In this document: positions 8,695 through 20,890 of the stretch, one piece after another
Layout of the letters: every line of letters starts with the position of its first letter
Numbering within the stretch: position 1 is the stretch's first letter
Position numbers and translations under genes: made by a program
Notes under the pieces: generated by a model
What the model saw: only the letters and a program-made list of their open reading frames with translations
Database searches by the model: none
What the model was told of the DNA's origin: nothing
Source: Alistipes sp. UBA936
Lineage (GTDB): Bacteria > Bacteroidota > Bacteroidia > Bacteroidales > Rikenellaceae
Length of the DNA: 64,000 bases
Direction: 5' to 3'
Assembly (NCBI GenBank): GCA_002293505.1
Contig: DBDI01000014.1
Span: 169,111 to 233,110, forward strand

Positions 8695-9948
8695 TTATTT
8701 TGGAGTCCAGGTCTTTTCCATGAATCCGGTCTCACCCGAGACGCGGAAGGTCAGATTGGCGTGGCGGCTGAAGCAGCAGCAATCGCCATAGTTGAGAGTG
8801 ATGCTCCCTTGTGCGGCGGCGATCGGATTGGCCTCTGTGCCGTCGTTCTCGAAGAGAGGGTGGAATTCCATATATCCGTCCACGTGCATCATACCGGAGC
8901 ATCTCACTTCGGTGACGATCATCCCCAGTCGGGCGATGTATGTTCCGAGTACGGTGCGGTGTTTGGTCTGGTAGGCTGTCTCGACGAAGAACACGGCCTT
9001 TGCCAACGGGGTGCCCTTGGTGCCGTAGCGCACTTCGTACCGCGCGCTCGAATCCGACTTGCCCGACAGGTAGTTGCCGTAATCGAGGTCGTCGGCGTGC
9101 AGGAAGCTCACGTAGGAGTCTTCCAGATCGACCGTCGGGGCGCCGTTCTCCACAAAGAATATGATTATCTTGCTCAGGACCTCGGCGGCTTTGAACACTC
9201 CCTTGATGATCGAGGTGACGCCGCGAGTGGCGTTCCGCATCAACGTGAGCGGCAGGTCGATGCCCGACTGCGCACAATGGCTCAGAAAACCGTGAACGGT
9301 TTGGCCCTCGTTTTGGATCGCCTCGACAAGCTCGCGAGCTGTCACTCCGCTGCTCTCCAGCGCGAGGAGCAGTTCGTTGGGACGGATAGCGTTCTTGCTG
9401 CCGCGGGTGTACAGGGCCTGACTCTCCTCGATCAACGATACCAGTGCGCCCACCTCCTCGCCCTGACGTTCAGCGAGCTTGATCAAAATCGGAGGGTCTA
9501 TGTGGTTCTCGCGCAGGAAAGCAGCCAGCAACCAGAAAGCCTCCGCCCGAAGGAGTCTGTTATCGGCATTCTCCTCTTCCGTCACCGGTACCCCTATCAC
9601 CTGTCCCCAGTCCAGAACGAACCGCTGCAGATTTTCCAACTCCAACGAGCGAAAAGCGTTGTAGGAGCTTGCGCCGTCTGCCACCTGTTGCTCGCGCACA
9701 GTGTGCGACTTACGGATGAAGAACATCGCAGGCAGCCTCTCGTCTCCCAGATTGACCACCTCTTCTTCCAGTCTTTCGCGCACCGTGCCGTCGACCAGAA
9801 ATTCACTGATCACCTCATCGCCTTCGGTGTACGCCGCGGTTTGTCCGCCCGGCGGCGGGGTCGGCGGGTCGTCGTTGCCGTCCCGCGAGCACGAAACACT
9901 CGCCAGCAACGCCACGCACAATAATCCACAAATCAATAGGTTTTTCAT
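8695..9948 (-). CDS. Lipoprotein with poly-Cys motif, first of a tandem pair
   Basis: 417 aa, signal peptide with lipobox SVSC near residue 20, then a Pro/Gly-rich linker (PPTPPPGG). It is paralogous to the gene at 7554-8684 over its whole length. The motif near the C-terminus is NYGDCCCF, with three adjacent cysteines rather than four. No enzyme motif is visible. It is the first gene of the pair; upstream lies a 73-bp gap to the GH63 gene end, containing TAAAGTTG at 9957-9964, a one-mismatch match to the -7 box. The function is unknown, with a surface-exposed or periplasmic structural role as one possibility. Confidence 0.7.
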   Translation of the reverse strand: MKNLLICGLLCVALLASVSCSRDGNDDPPTPPPGGQTAAYTEGDEVISEFLVDGTVRERLEEEVVNLGDERLPAMFFIRKSHTVREQQVADGASSYNAFRSLELENLQRFVLDWGQVIGVPVTEEENADNRLLRAEAFWLLAAFLRENHIDPPILIKLAERQGEEVGALVSLIEESQALYTRGSKNAIRPNELLLALESSGVTARELVEAIQNEGQTVHGFLSHCAQSGIDLPLTLMRNATRGVTSIIKGVFKAAEVLSKIIIFFVENGAPTVDLEDSYVSFLHADDLDYGNYLSGKSDSSARYEVRYGTKGTPLAKAVFFVETAYQTKHRTVLGTYIARLGMIVTEVRCSGMMHVDGYMEFHPLFENDGTEANPIAAAQGSITLNYGDCCCFSRHANLTFRVSGETGFMEKTWTPK

Positions 9949-10021
9949 AACGCAACAACTTTAGTAAGGGTAAAAACCCGCAAAAATAGTGCCCGAAAAG
10001 CTTGCTGCGGTTATGATTTTC

Positions 10022-11932
10022 TTACCGTTTCCCGTAGTCGGCGTAGAGCATCAAAAGGTGGGCGGCGCTCCAACTGAAGTGGGGAGCCTTCAGGCACGCA
10101 CCGGTGTGGGTGTCGTAGTTCTCGTGGATGGGTTTGTCGCCCGTCAGGCCGTCCAGTCGATCGAACACCTGAAGAGTGTAGACATCTGCCTGCTCGTTGT
10201 AGCCGTAATTGCGCAGCCCCTTGATGGCGAAGTAGGTTTGATCCAACCAGATCGGCCCGCGCCAGTAACCGGCGGGCATAAACTTGGGGTTGTCCGCGGC
10301 TACGGTCGGGAACGGAATGTAGGTCGAGAACTTCTCCGGGTCGGTCAACAGCGTCATCGCGCGTTCGACCTGCTCCGGAGAGGCGATGGCGGTCCAGAGC
10401 GGAGTGTAGGCCTCGCAGCCCTCCTCCCGCACGAAGCTGCCGTCCGCCAGGCGCCGGTCGAAGAAGAATCCTCGTTCCGGGTCAAAGAAGTAGTCCGCCA
10501 CGCCGGATGTGTGGTCGGGCTCGTCGAACGGCTGACCGATGATGGTGGCGAACTTGCGCAACAGGCCATATTCAAGAGCGAGGTAGGCATTCAGGTCGAC
10601 GCTCTCCTGGTCGAAACTCCAACCATCGTCGACGTTTTGCACCATCTTCGCATCGTCGAACCTGATGGCGTTGTCCATCCCGCTCTCCCACGCAGCGGCC
10701 TCGATGGTGCCGTCCACCGAACCGAACTCGCAGATGCCGTTGTGGTCGTGGTCGCGCTTGGCGTACCACCAGCGATGATAGGCCAGCAGACCCGGGTACA
10801 TTTCGCGCACGAAGGTTGTGTCGCGCGAGTGTTCGAACACAGCGTCCACGGCCCACGCGGCCAGAGGTGGTTTGCTGTCGCGGGCGTTGTTCTCTCGCGG
10901 GTCGGAGTAGATGCAGTCGATAATCATCCCGTCGGGCAGTTGGTAGTCGAACATCGCACGGATGTTATTCTTGGCCAGTTCGGGCGCGATGGGGGCCAGC
11001 GCAACGGCGAACCGCCACGAATCCCACGCCCAGAAGCCGTTGAAGTAGCTCACCGCGTGAGACGGGATCACACCCTCGTGCAACAGACCTCCCTTGTGGG
11101 TTTTCCAGTTTGAGATCAGCGTGACCACCGCCTTGACGGCGATGCGGTTGTAGTCGTGGGGCATATCGTCGCGCAGAACGGTGTTCAGGTAGCCGTTCCA
11201 GCGCTGGTCGTTAGCGGCGAAGTGTTGTTGTGGGTCGTCGAGCACGGCGGAGGCTTTTTGCAGTTTGGATCCCTTGTCGCTGGTGAAGAACGAAACTGTT
11301 ACGAACAACTCCCCGTTCCCGTTCCACGTGGCAGTGTAGTTCTCCTCCGTGCATTCGACCGTGGCGTCGGACGGGAAGCCCACGCAGACTATCTCGCCAC
11401 CGGGCAGGTGGGCCACGACGGTGTTCTGGTCGACCTTCAGGGTTGTTCCCTGCTGCCAATCCTCACCCGTGATGCTCAACTTCTGGCCGCCCGCGGCTTT
11501 GATGCCCAAAAGAGCTGTCGAGGCGTCGACGAACTGCATCCGCTGGGCGATGACTCCCGAGGGCGAGATCGCCCGGAGAGATATTTCACCCGGAATGTAG
11601 TCGGTCGCCTCGGGTGTAAAGGTCTCCGCGGCAGGGGTGTCGAACCCTACGGAGACGGCCGAGCGAACCAACCAACGGCGGTTGTCCAGATCGAACGGAC
11701 CGCAAAAACCGTTGATCCACTCCTCGGCCTCGGGCAGGGTGAATCCCATCCACGAACCCTGGTCGCAGAACCACCCCCCGCCACCGCGAGTTCCGGCTGC
11801 GGGAGGAGTGTAGGCGATGTCGATTATGTCGGAATAGTCGTAACGCAACGATGGGGTCTGACGCTCACCGGCGCGGCATCCGGATAACAGAGTGGCGGCG
11901 AGCAGGCACAGAAGGGTTATGTTTCGTGTCAT
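10022..11932 (-). CDS. GH63-like glycosidase lipoprotein (trehalase/alpha-glucosidase clan)
   Basis: 636 aa from the ATG at 11932. This start gives a lipobox (LLSGC) and lies two bases past the GH2 stop codon; the longer open frame upstream would sit inside the GH2 gene. The (alpha/alpha)6 barrel motifs of the GH63 family are present: FWAWDSW (~301-306), ESGMDN with candidate general acid D420, WRGPIW (~557-562), and HENYD with candidate base E604. Family members hydrolyse alpha-glucosides or mannosylglycerate-type substrates. Placed behind a beta-galactosidase in a SusCD locus, it probably trims oligosaccharides after import or at the outer membrane. Confidence 0.8.
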   Translation of the reverse strand: MTRNITLLCLLAATLLSGCRAGERQTPSLRYDYSDIIDIAYTPPAAGTRGGGGWFCDQGSWMGFTLPEAEEWINGFCGPFDLDNRRWLVRSAVSVGFDTPAAETFTPEATDYIPGEISLRAISPSGVIAQRMQFVDASTALLGIKAAGGQKLSITGEDWQQGTTLKVDQNTVVAHLPGGEIVCVGFPSDATVECTEENYTATWNGNGELFVTVSFFTSDKGSKLQKASAVLDDPQQHFAANDQRWNGYLNTVLRDDMPHDYNRIAVKAVVTLISNWKTHKGGLLHEGVIPSHAVSYFNGFWAWDSWRFAVALAPIAPELAKNNIRAMFDYQLPDGMIIDCIYSDPRENNARDSKPPLAAWAVDAVFEHSRDTTFVREMYPGLLAYHRWWYAKRDHDHNGICEFGSVDGTIEAAAWESGMDNAIRFDDAKMVQNVDDGWSFDQESVDLNAYLALEYGLLRKFATIIGQPFDEPDHTSGVADYFFDPERGFFFDRRLADGSFVREEGCEAYTPLWTAIASPEQVERAMTLLTDPEKFSTYIPFPTVAADNPKFMPAGYWRGPIWLDQTYFAIKGLRNYGYNEQADVYTLQVFDRLDGLTGDKPIHENYDTHTGACLKAPHFSWSAAHLLMLYADYGKR

Positions 11933-11934
11933 AG

Positions 11935-15015
<3,081 letters not shown>

Positions 15016-15028
15016 CTACTTTTAGATT

Positions 15029-15631
15029 TTATATGGAACAGAACAGCGTAACTAGAAACGGAACAGAGAAGTCGACCACGAAGCCGTGGAAGATCGCCAA
15101 CACGACGAACTCCTTGCCGCTAGTACGGGTGATTATTGGCAGGGTTGTGTCCATCGTGGTCGCCCCACCGACGGAAATCGGAGCCAACCTACCGCACCAG
15201 CGAACCAACAACGGAGCGCACAGAAGAGCGACAATCTCCCGCATTATATTCGACAACAGGGCGATGGTACCCAGCTCGGGCCCGCGAAGTTCGGTGATGA
15301 AGATACTCGACAGGGAGTAGTAACCCATTCCGGCACCCACAGCAAGGCAGTCGGAAACAGACCTGCCACCCATAAAAAGACCTACCACGGCGCAACCGGC
15401 CAGAGTCCCGACGATTGTCATCACAGGCAGAAGTGCCAGTCGGGGATCGAGCTTACGAAAACTCCTCAACGACTCAGGGTCGCCACCGACGCTCAGCCCT
15501 ACGCAGAACATAAGTGCGCACAAGGCCCAATAACTAACGCGGCTCTCAGTCAGGTCCCAAGGAATCCAACCGAGAACCCCGCAAAGGATTCCGGCGACGA
15601 AAAAGGAGACTATGATAAGGCTCCCTTTCAT
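15029..15631 (-). CDS. LysO-type lysine exporter, C-terminal half (separate ORF)
   Basis: 200 aa, strongly hydrophobic, with about six membrane segments. It matches the C-terminal domain of LysO/YbjE, the L-lysine exporter, with Gly-rich stretches such as VGLSVGGD, GMGYYSLSS and GGATTMDTTLP. In E. coli LysO is one ~300-aa chain; here the N-terminal half is the adjacent 102-aa ORF, and the genes overlap by 4 bp (ATGA), which favours coupled translation and a two-subunit exporter. It is odd to find this between SusD and a beta-galactosidase on the same strand. Confidence 0.75.
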   Translation of the reverse strand: MKGSLIIVSFFVAGILCGVLGWIPWDLTESRVSYWALCALMFCVGLSVGGDPESLRSFRKLDPRLALLPVMTIVGTLAGCAVVGLFMGGRSVSDCLAVGAGMGYYSLSSIFITELRGPELGTIALLSNIMREIVALLCAPLLVRWCGRLAPISVGGATTMDTTLPIITRTSGKEFVVLAIFHGFVVDFSVPFLVTLFCSI

Positions 15632-15936
15632 CTCCGAGAAGATTTTCGGGCGTCATCGTTTCGAGCGTCGCGCCTGCTGACAAACCGCCACAGCGCCCAA
15701 GCCCCAAGAGCAGATCCAACAACGGCGCCTGAGGTGATGATGACCGCATCCAGACCCAGAGAGTGTAATCCGGTGACTATGGCGCGGTTGCCCCCTACCT
15801 CGACACCCAACAAAAACAGCAGCAGCCAGATCAGCCCTATGATCACTTTGTTTATCGGACGCAAGCGCCTTCCATCGCCACGCATAACGTAGCCCAGAAG
15901 CACACCCGCGAGCATTATTCCGATAACAACAACCAT
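15628..15936 (-). CDS. LysO N-terminal half (DUF340-type)
   Basis: 102 aa with three predicted membrane helices and a basic C-terminal tail. It corresponds to the first third of LysO-type lysine exporters and overlaps the 200-aa ORF by ATGA. The split arrangement is, as far as I know, common in Bacteroidetes, so it is probably a genuine two-gene form rather than a recent frameshift. It lies 36 bp after the SusD stop. Confidence 0.7.
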   Translation of the reverse strand: MVVVIGIMLAGVLLGYVMRGDGRRLRPINKVIIGLIWLLLFLLGVEVGGNRAIVTGLHSLGLDAVIITSGAVVGSALGAWALWRFVSRRDARNDDARKSSRR

Positions 15937-15972
15937 AGGGCCAATTCGATCCGGCGCATTCGCTGCGTTAGT

Positions 15973-17496
15973 TTAGTCGATCATTCCGTTAGCGTTCACC
16001 TCATCTGTAGGCACGGGGTAGAAGGCGTGCTTTTCCATATTGAAATTGGTCTTGCCGGCGGCCTGCATCGCCTCGGGCAACTTGCCCCAACGGCGAAGGT
16101 CGTACCAACGAAGGTTCTCCAACGGGAACTCCAGGATGCGTTCGTGCTCGATTTGAGCGAAGACTTCCGCCTTGGTGGTGCCCGTCATCGCAGGCATATC
16201 CCCGTGGGCGGCCCTCACCTGATTGATCAACGGAATGGCTTCCGAGGTGCGACCCAACTCGTTGAGCGCTTCGGCTTTCATCAACAGCACGTTGGCGTAA
16301 CGCATCAACGGGAGGTTGTTGGCCGAACGGTCTGCCCACAACAACTCGAGTGTTGGAGGCAACATCTTGCGGAAAGCGGAACGAGCATTTGGGAAGTCCT
16401 CGTTCGCGTACCACTCGTCATACGTATAGCCATACACACGTCCGGCTTCCGGGTCGTTGAAGTAGTCGCACTGGAAGAATACCGTATCGTACAGACGTGA
16501 GTCGTAGCGGCCCGTGGAGGCGATCTCACCCTCTTTCATATACTCGTTCATCAGGAACGAACTCGGAAGGATCTCGTCCCATCCCTCCAACTCCGAGCTG
16601 GCAATCCAGAAATGCATCTGCGTACGGTAGTTGGCGCCGTTGGCAGTATTCATCGTCCATTGCAACTCGAACACCGACTCTTTGCTGTTCTTGTTCGATC
16701 CGTCGAACATACTCGGGAAGTCGCTCTCGAGTTCGTAACCGGTCACGGCGTCGAAAGCCTTAACCGCTTCGGCCAGATATTCATCCTTCTTTGCGGGCTC
16801 TTCCCAGGCACGGGTCAGATACGCATAACCCATATAGGCGTACGCGGCACCCGAAGTGGCGCGACCGAGCTTCTCCGCACTCTGTTTTGCAGGCAGAGCT
16901 GTGGCGGTTTTGAAATCTTCGATAATGAAGTCCCAAGCCTCGGGACGCGTCGAGAGTGCTTTGTCCAAGCCCTCCTGGTCCACGATGAATCGGTCGCGCA
17001 GGACGATATTCTCGTAGTTCAGCATCAACTTGAAGTGGTAGTACGCCCTCAGGAAGTGCGCTTCGTTGATGATTTGAGTGCGCAGAGTTTGGTCGATATT
17101 GCCTTCGGGAATTTCCGACACTCGTCCGATCACTTGATTGGCGAAACTCAGACCCATATATTGGTTGTTCCAATACATCGTGATTCGGGAGTTGCCGGCA
17201 GTGTAACTGAAGTTACCCAACTGAACCCATTCCGGATAGTTGACAGCGTCCGTGCCCATCACCACGACATCTTCACGATAGGCCTCCAGAGGCCACTTGA
17301 CCTCGGAGTAGTCCCATGTCTGGATAGAGTATTCGAGCTGGGAGTAAGCTGCGGCCAGACCCGATTCCGCATCGGTGGCGTTACGCCAGAAAGATCCGGA
17401 CGTTACCTTGTCGGGCGACTCCACGGTGAGGAAGTCTTCGCAAGAGACCGCCAGGGACGCCAGACACAACACTGCGATATATATTAATCTTTTCAT
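15973..17496 (-). CDS. SusD/RagB-family glycan-binding lipoprotein
   Basis: 507 aa, lipobox LAVSC at the N-terminus, then the typical SusD start EDFLTVESPD and a TPR-like helical core (RAYYHFKLM). The C-terminus LRWYDLRRWGKL and the closing HAFYPVP region are classical for RagB/SusD (PF07980/PF14322). These proteins form the lid over the SusC channel and bind the target glycan at the cell surface. The gene follows SusC after 21 bp. Ligand identity cannot be read from sequence, but the downstream GH2 and GH63 enzymes point to a galactose- and glucose-containing oligosaccharide. Confidence 0.92.
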   Translation of the reverse strand: MKRLIYIAVLCLASLAVSCEDFLTVESPDKVTSGSFWRNATDAESGLAAAYSQLEYSIQTWDYSEVKWPLEAYREDVVVMGTDAVNYPEWVQLGNFSYTAGNSRITMYWNNQYMGLSFANQVIGRVSEIPEGNIDQTLRTQIINEAHFLRAYYHFKLMLNYENIVLRDRFIVDQEGLDKALSTRPEAWDFIIEDFKTATALPAKQSAEKLGRATSGAAYAYMGYAYLTRAWEEPAKKDEYLAEAVKAFDAVTGYELESDFPSMFDGSNKNSKESVFELQWTMNTANGANYRTQMHFWIASSELEGWDEILPSSFLMNEYMKEGEIASTGRYDSRLYDTVFFQCDYFNDPEAGRVYGYTYDEWYANEDFPNARSAFRKMLPPTLELLWADRSANNLPLMRYANVLLMKAEALNELGRTSEAIPLINQVRAAHGDMPAMTGTTKAEVFAQIEHERILEFPLENLRWYDLRRWGKLPEAMQAAGKTNFNMEKHAFYPVPTDEVNANGMID

Positions 17497-17517
17497 CTTG
17501 GTTTTGTTTTTTCGAGG

Positions 17518-20500
17518 TTAGAAAGTAAACTGGAGACCTGCCGTGAACGAGCGGGTGAACGGGAAGATCAGGTTGTCGATACCGGCACTCAACACGTCGG
17601 CGTGGGTAATACCCAAGTCGGGGTCGTCGGTAAAGAATTCGGGGTCTACGCCCGAGTACTTCGTCCAGGTGAGCAGGTTGTCGCCGCTCACGTAGATGCG
17701 CAGCTTCTCGATGCGGATCTTCTTGGTCAGGTTCGACGGCAGGGTGTAACCCAACTGCACCTGGCGCAGACGAATGAAGTTGCCGCTTTCGAGGAACCTG
17801 TCGGATTCGCGTGTGTTGTTGTTCGGGTCTTCATATACCGCACGGGGAATGTTTGTGTTGGTGTTTTGCGGAGTCCAGGCATCCAGCGACGAGCGCAGGA
17901 AGTTCGATGCGGAGGCCATACCTTCGTAGAAATACTTGTTACCGTTGTAGAGTTTGTTGCCCCAGCCGCTTCCCAGAAGCATATAGAAGTCGAAACCTTT
18001 GTAGGCCAGGCTCACGTTCAGGTTGACCTCCATCTTGGGAATTGCGCTTCCGCAGTAAACCTTATCGTCGTCGTCGATAACACCGTTACCGTCAACGTCC
18101 ACGAAACGGATGTCACCTGCTTGGGCAGCGGGTAGCAACCTCTCACCCTTCGAGTTAGTATATGCAGCGGCTTCTGCGTCGCTTTGGAAGATGCCGTCGG
18201 TCTTATACAGGAAGAATGCTCCGATGGGTTTTCCGATCACGGAGGTGGTCGGTTTGTGTTCGGTGCCGAATTTCAATCCAAGCCCGGTCAGCACCTGATC
18301 TTTATCGGCCAGAGCGAGCAGCTTGTTGCTCGTCGTGGTCAGGTTCATACCCACACCGTATTCGAAATCACCGGCACGATCGGCCCAGTTCAGCTCGATC
18401 TCGATACCACTGTTGCGGATCTTCCCGACGTTGAGTACCGGATTGTCCAGACCGGCCGAGGCAGGTAGTTCTTTCGTGATGAGCATATCTTCCGTACTGT
18501 TATAGTAGTAGTTCAGCGCACCGGTCAGGCGGTGGTTGAACATAGCGAAGTCCAGACCGATATTCTTCGTGTCGGTAGTTTCCCACTTCAGAGAACGGTT
18601 TTCCAGTCCGCGAGCGATGCTGCCCGGCCAGGGATTTTGACCGTTACCCTGTACGTAGCCCTGCGACATAGTGTTGGAGGTTGAGATCGAAGCCAGGAAG
18701 TCGTAATAACCGAGCGTGTTCTCGTTACCGAGGCGTCCCCAGCTTGCGCGGAGTTTCAGGTACGACAGCGCGTCGCTCTTCGGGAAGAACGCTTCTTCGG
18801 AGATTCTCCAACCGAGTGCCACCGACGGGAAGTCGCCCCAACGGCTGTCCTGGCCGAATTTCGAGGAGCCGTCGCGACGGAACGTAACCTGCAACAGATA
18901 GCGGTTGTCGAAGTTGTAGTTCACACGTCCGAAGAACGATGCACGATTGTACTTCCAGTTGGAACCCCAGCCGCTGAACGTACCACCGTCTCCGGCGTCA
19001 ATCGTCTGGAAGTTATCGTCGATGAATCCACCCGGTACGGTTTCGTAATCGAGCTTACCACTGTCATTGACAAAAGGTTTGCTTACATTGCCACTGACAT
19101 CGACGCCGTTCCAAGTGTAGGTCTGTGCGGTGATTGAGCTGCCGAGCATTGCGTTGATGTCGTGCTTGCCGAATTTTTTGGTGAAGTTCAACACGTTGTC
19201 AACCACTTGTTCCTGCCAATAGCCGTCTTCCTCTTTATAATACGGATAGTCGTTACTGCTCTTATTGTCTGCCTGGTAGATCGGTGTGTGGTATGTTTGG
19301 CGTTGGTGTTCGCCGCGATAGTTGTAGCTCGTCTTGAAACTCAGCCACGGAGTGAAGTTCATCGTAAGGGCGAAGTTGCCGACGGTGCTGTACCTTTTGT
19401 CGGTTCTGCTTCTGTAGTGGTGGTCGGCCATCACGTTGCGATTGGTCGGCAGTCCGTCGAAACCGGAGATCCCGAAACCATACGGTTGGCTTTCGTCGTA
19501 GATGGGTACCAGCGGCGAGATCATATATATCTCCTTGAGAGAATACTGAGGCTGCTTGCTGTCGGTGAAGCGGAAAGCCAGATTGGCGTCGAAATCGAAA
19601 ATGTATTTGCTCATACGGAGCTTTGCACGGGCGTTCTCCTGACGGAAGTCGTTGCCCAGGAAGATACCTTTCTCGTCGCTGTGGTTATACGAGATGGAGT
19701 ATTGTGCGTTGTCCGAGCCGCCGCGCACGCTGGCCATATAGTTCTGCGAGAATCCGCCGCGCATCATCGCGTCCTGCCAGTTGCTGTTGACATTGCTGTC
19801 CTTGTTTACATAGACTGGAACGGCGATCTGGTCGTTCGCCGGCTTGTACATATTGGCGTTGTCGAACATCTGCTTGTGCACCTGACGATACTCGGTTGCG
19901 TCGAGTATTTCCAGCTTCTTGGCAACGCTGGTGAAGCTGAAGTAGCTACTGAAGTCGACCTTCGTTTCGCCTTTCTTACCGTTCTTGGTGGTGACGATGA
20001 TCACACCGTTTGCCGCGACCGAACCGTAAATCGCCGCCGCCGCACCGTCCTTTAGTACCTCCATCGAGGCGATGTCCTGCGGGTTGATGTTGACGATGTC
20101 GCCCGGGAAACCGTCGATGATGTAGAGCGGTTGGTTGTTTCCGAAAGTCTTCACCCCGCGAATCTTCACCTGAACACCCGCACCGGCGTTACCGCCCGTC
20201 TTGAGGATGTTCACCCCTGCAACCTGACCCTGAAGGGCTTCGGCAGGGTTGGTTGTTGCCCGCTTGGTGAGTTCGTCGATATCCACGGACGAGATCGCAC
20301 CGGTCATATCGCTTTTGCGCATCGTACCGTAACCCACCACGATCAACTCGTCGAGCATCATCGCGTCTTCGGCGAGCTGGATGCGGATCACGGCACGGTT
20401 GTTCACCGGAACCTCTTGAGTGGCGTATCCCAGATAGGATACGGAGAGGATTGCGCTCGGATCGACCGTCAGCGTGAAGCTGCCGTCTGTGTCGGTGATG

Positions 20501-20676
20501 CGCATATTTGAGGTGCCCTGTTCCATAACGCTGGCACCCACAATGGGTTCGCCCGCGCCGTCGACCACTGTTCCTTCGACCCGGAAGCCTTGTGCCAAAG
20601 CACTGAATGGAGTTAAGAGGATGGATAGCAATACAGTGGAGATCGCTAAACCTCTTAGGTAGAATTTTTGATTCAT
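17518..20676 (-). CDS. SusC/RagA-family TonB-dependent outer-membrane transporter
   Basis: 1052 aa with a signal peptide to about residue 29 (ALAQ). A carboxypeptidase-regulatory-like domain follows (~31-105, VEGTVVDGAGEPIVGASV), then the TonB-box/plug region (~110-230; LDELIVVGYGTMRKSDMTGAISSV is interrupted in family alignments only by substitutions). The rest is the 22-strand barrel ending in FTAGLQFTF with the terminal aromatic typical of outer-membrane proteins. With SusD it forms the import complex. A 214-bp gap separates it from the regulator gene, and the first half of that gap should hold its promoter. Confidence 0.95.
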   Translation of the reverse strand: MNQKFYLRGLAISTVLLSILLTPFSALAQGFRVEGTVVDGAGEPIVGASVMEQGTSNMRITDTDGSFTLTVDPSAILSVSYLGYATQEVPVNNRAVIRIQLAEDAMMLDELIVVGYGTMRKSDMTGAISSVDIDELTKRATTNPAEALQGQVAGVNILKTGGNAGAGVQVKIRGVKTFGNNQPLYIIDGFPGDIVNINPQDIASMEVLKDGAAAAIYGSVAANGVIIVTTKNGKKGETKVDFSSYFSFTSVAKKLEILDATEYRQVHKQMFDNANMYKPANDQIAVPVYVNKDSNVNSNWQDAMMRGGFSQNYMASVRGGSDNAQYSISYNHSDEKGIFLGNDFRQENARAKLRMSKYIFDFDANLAFRFTDSKQPQYSLKEIYMISPLVPIYDESQPYGFGISGFDGLPTNRNVMADHHYRSRTDKRYSTVGNFALTMNFTPWLSFKTSYNYRGEHQRQTYHTPIYQADNKSSNDYPYYKEEDGYWQEQVVDNVLNFTKKFGKHDINAMLGSSITAQTYTWNGVDVSGNVSKPFVNDSGKLDYETVPGGFIDDNFQTIDAGDGGTFSGWGSNWKYNRASFFGRVNYNFDNRYLLQVTFRRDGSSKFGQDSRWGDFPSVALGWRISEEAFFPKSDALSYLKLRASWGRLGNENTLGYYDFLASISTSNTMSQGYVQGNGQNPWPGSIARGLENRSLKWETTDTKNIGLDFAMFNHRLTGALNYYYNSTEDMLITKELPASAGLDNPVLNVGKIRNSGIEIELNWADRAGDFEYGVGMNLTTTSNKLLALADKDQVLTGLGLKFGTEHKPTTSVIGKPIGAFFLYKTDGIFQSDAEAAAYTNSKGERLLPAAQAGDIRFVDVDGNGVIDDDDKVYCGSAIPKMEVNLNVSLAYKGFDFYMLLGSGWGNKLYNGNKYFYEGMASASNFLRSSLDAWTPQNTNTNIPRAVYEDPNNNTRESDRFLESGNFIRLRQVQLGYTLPSNLTKKIRIEKLRIYVSGDNLLTWTKYSGVDPEFFTDDPDLGITHADVLSAGIDNLIFPFTRSFTAGLQFTF

Positions 20677-20819
20677 TGTGCGGTAAATTTAAAGGTTAGT
20701 ACTTGCGTTCGCTGAATTTTCACGTAGCTAAATTAGGCTAAAAACAAGTACACGACCCTAAATTTCGATCTACATTCACACTACAAAACCTCCGCAGCGG
20801 GCATTTTGACATCTACAAG

Positions 20820-20827
20820 CAAAATTA
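20820..20827 (-). promoter_or_regulatory. Candidate -7 box TAATTTTG upstream of SusC
   Basis: In the 214-bp gap between the SusR-like gene and SusC, this minus-strand octamer fits TAnnTTTG and would give a 5' UTR of about 140 nt for the SusC-SusD message. No clear -33 element is seen. The rest of the gap shows no ORF and no strong terminator. Confidence 0.35.
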
Positions 20828-20890
20828 TAACTCTTTGACAGCGACTGCGTATATTCTGCTGAGCGATCTACAATTCGGCTTTTCGCCCCC

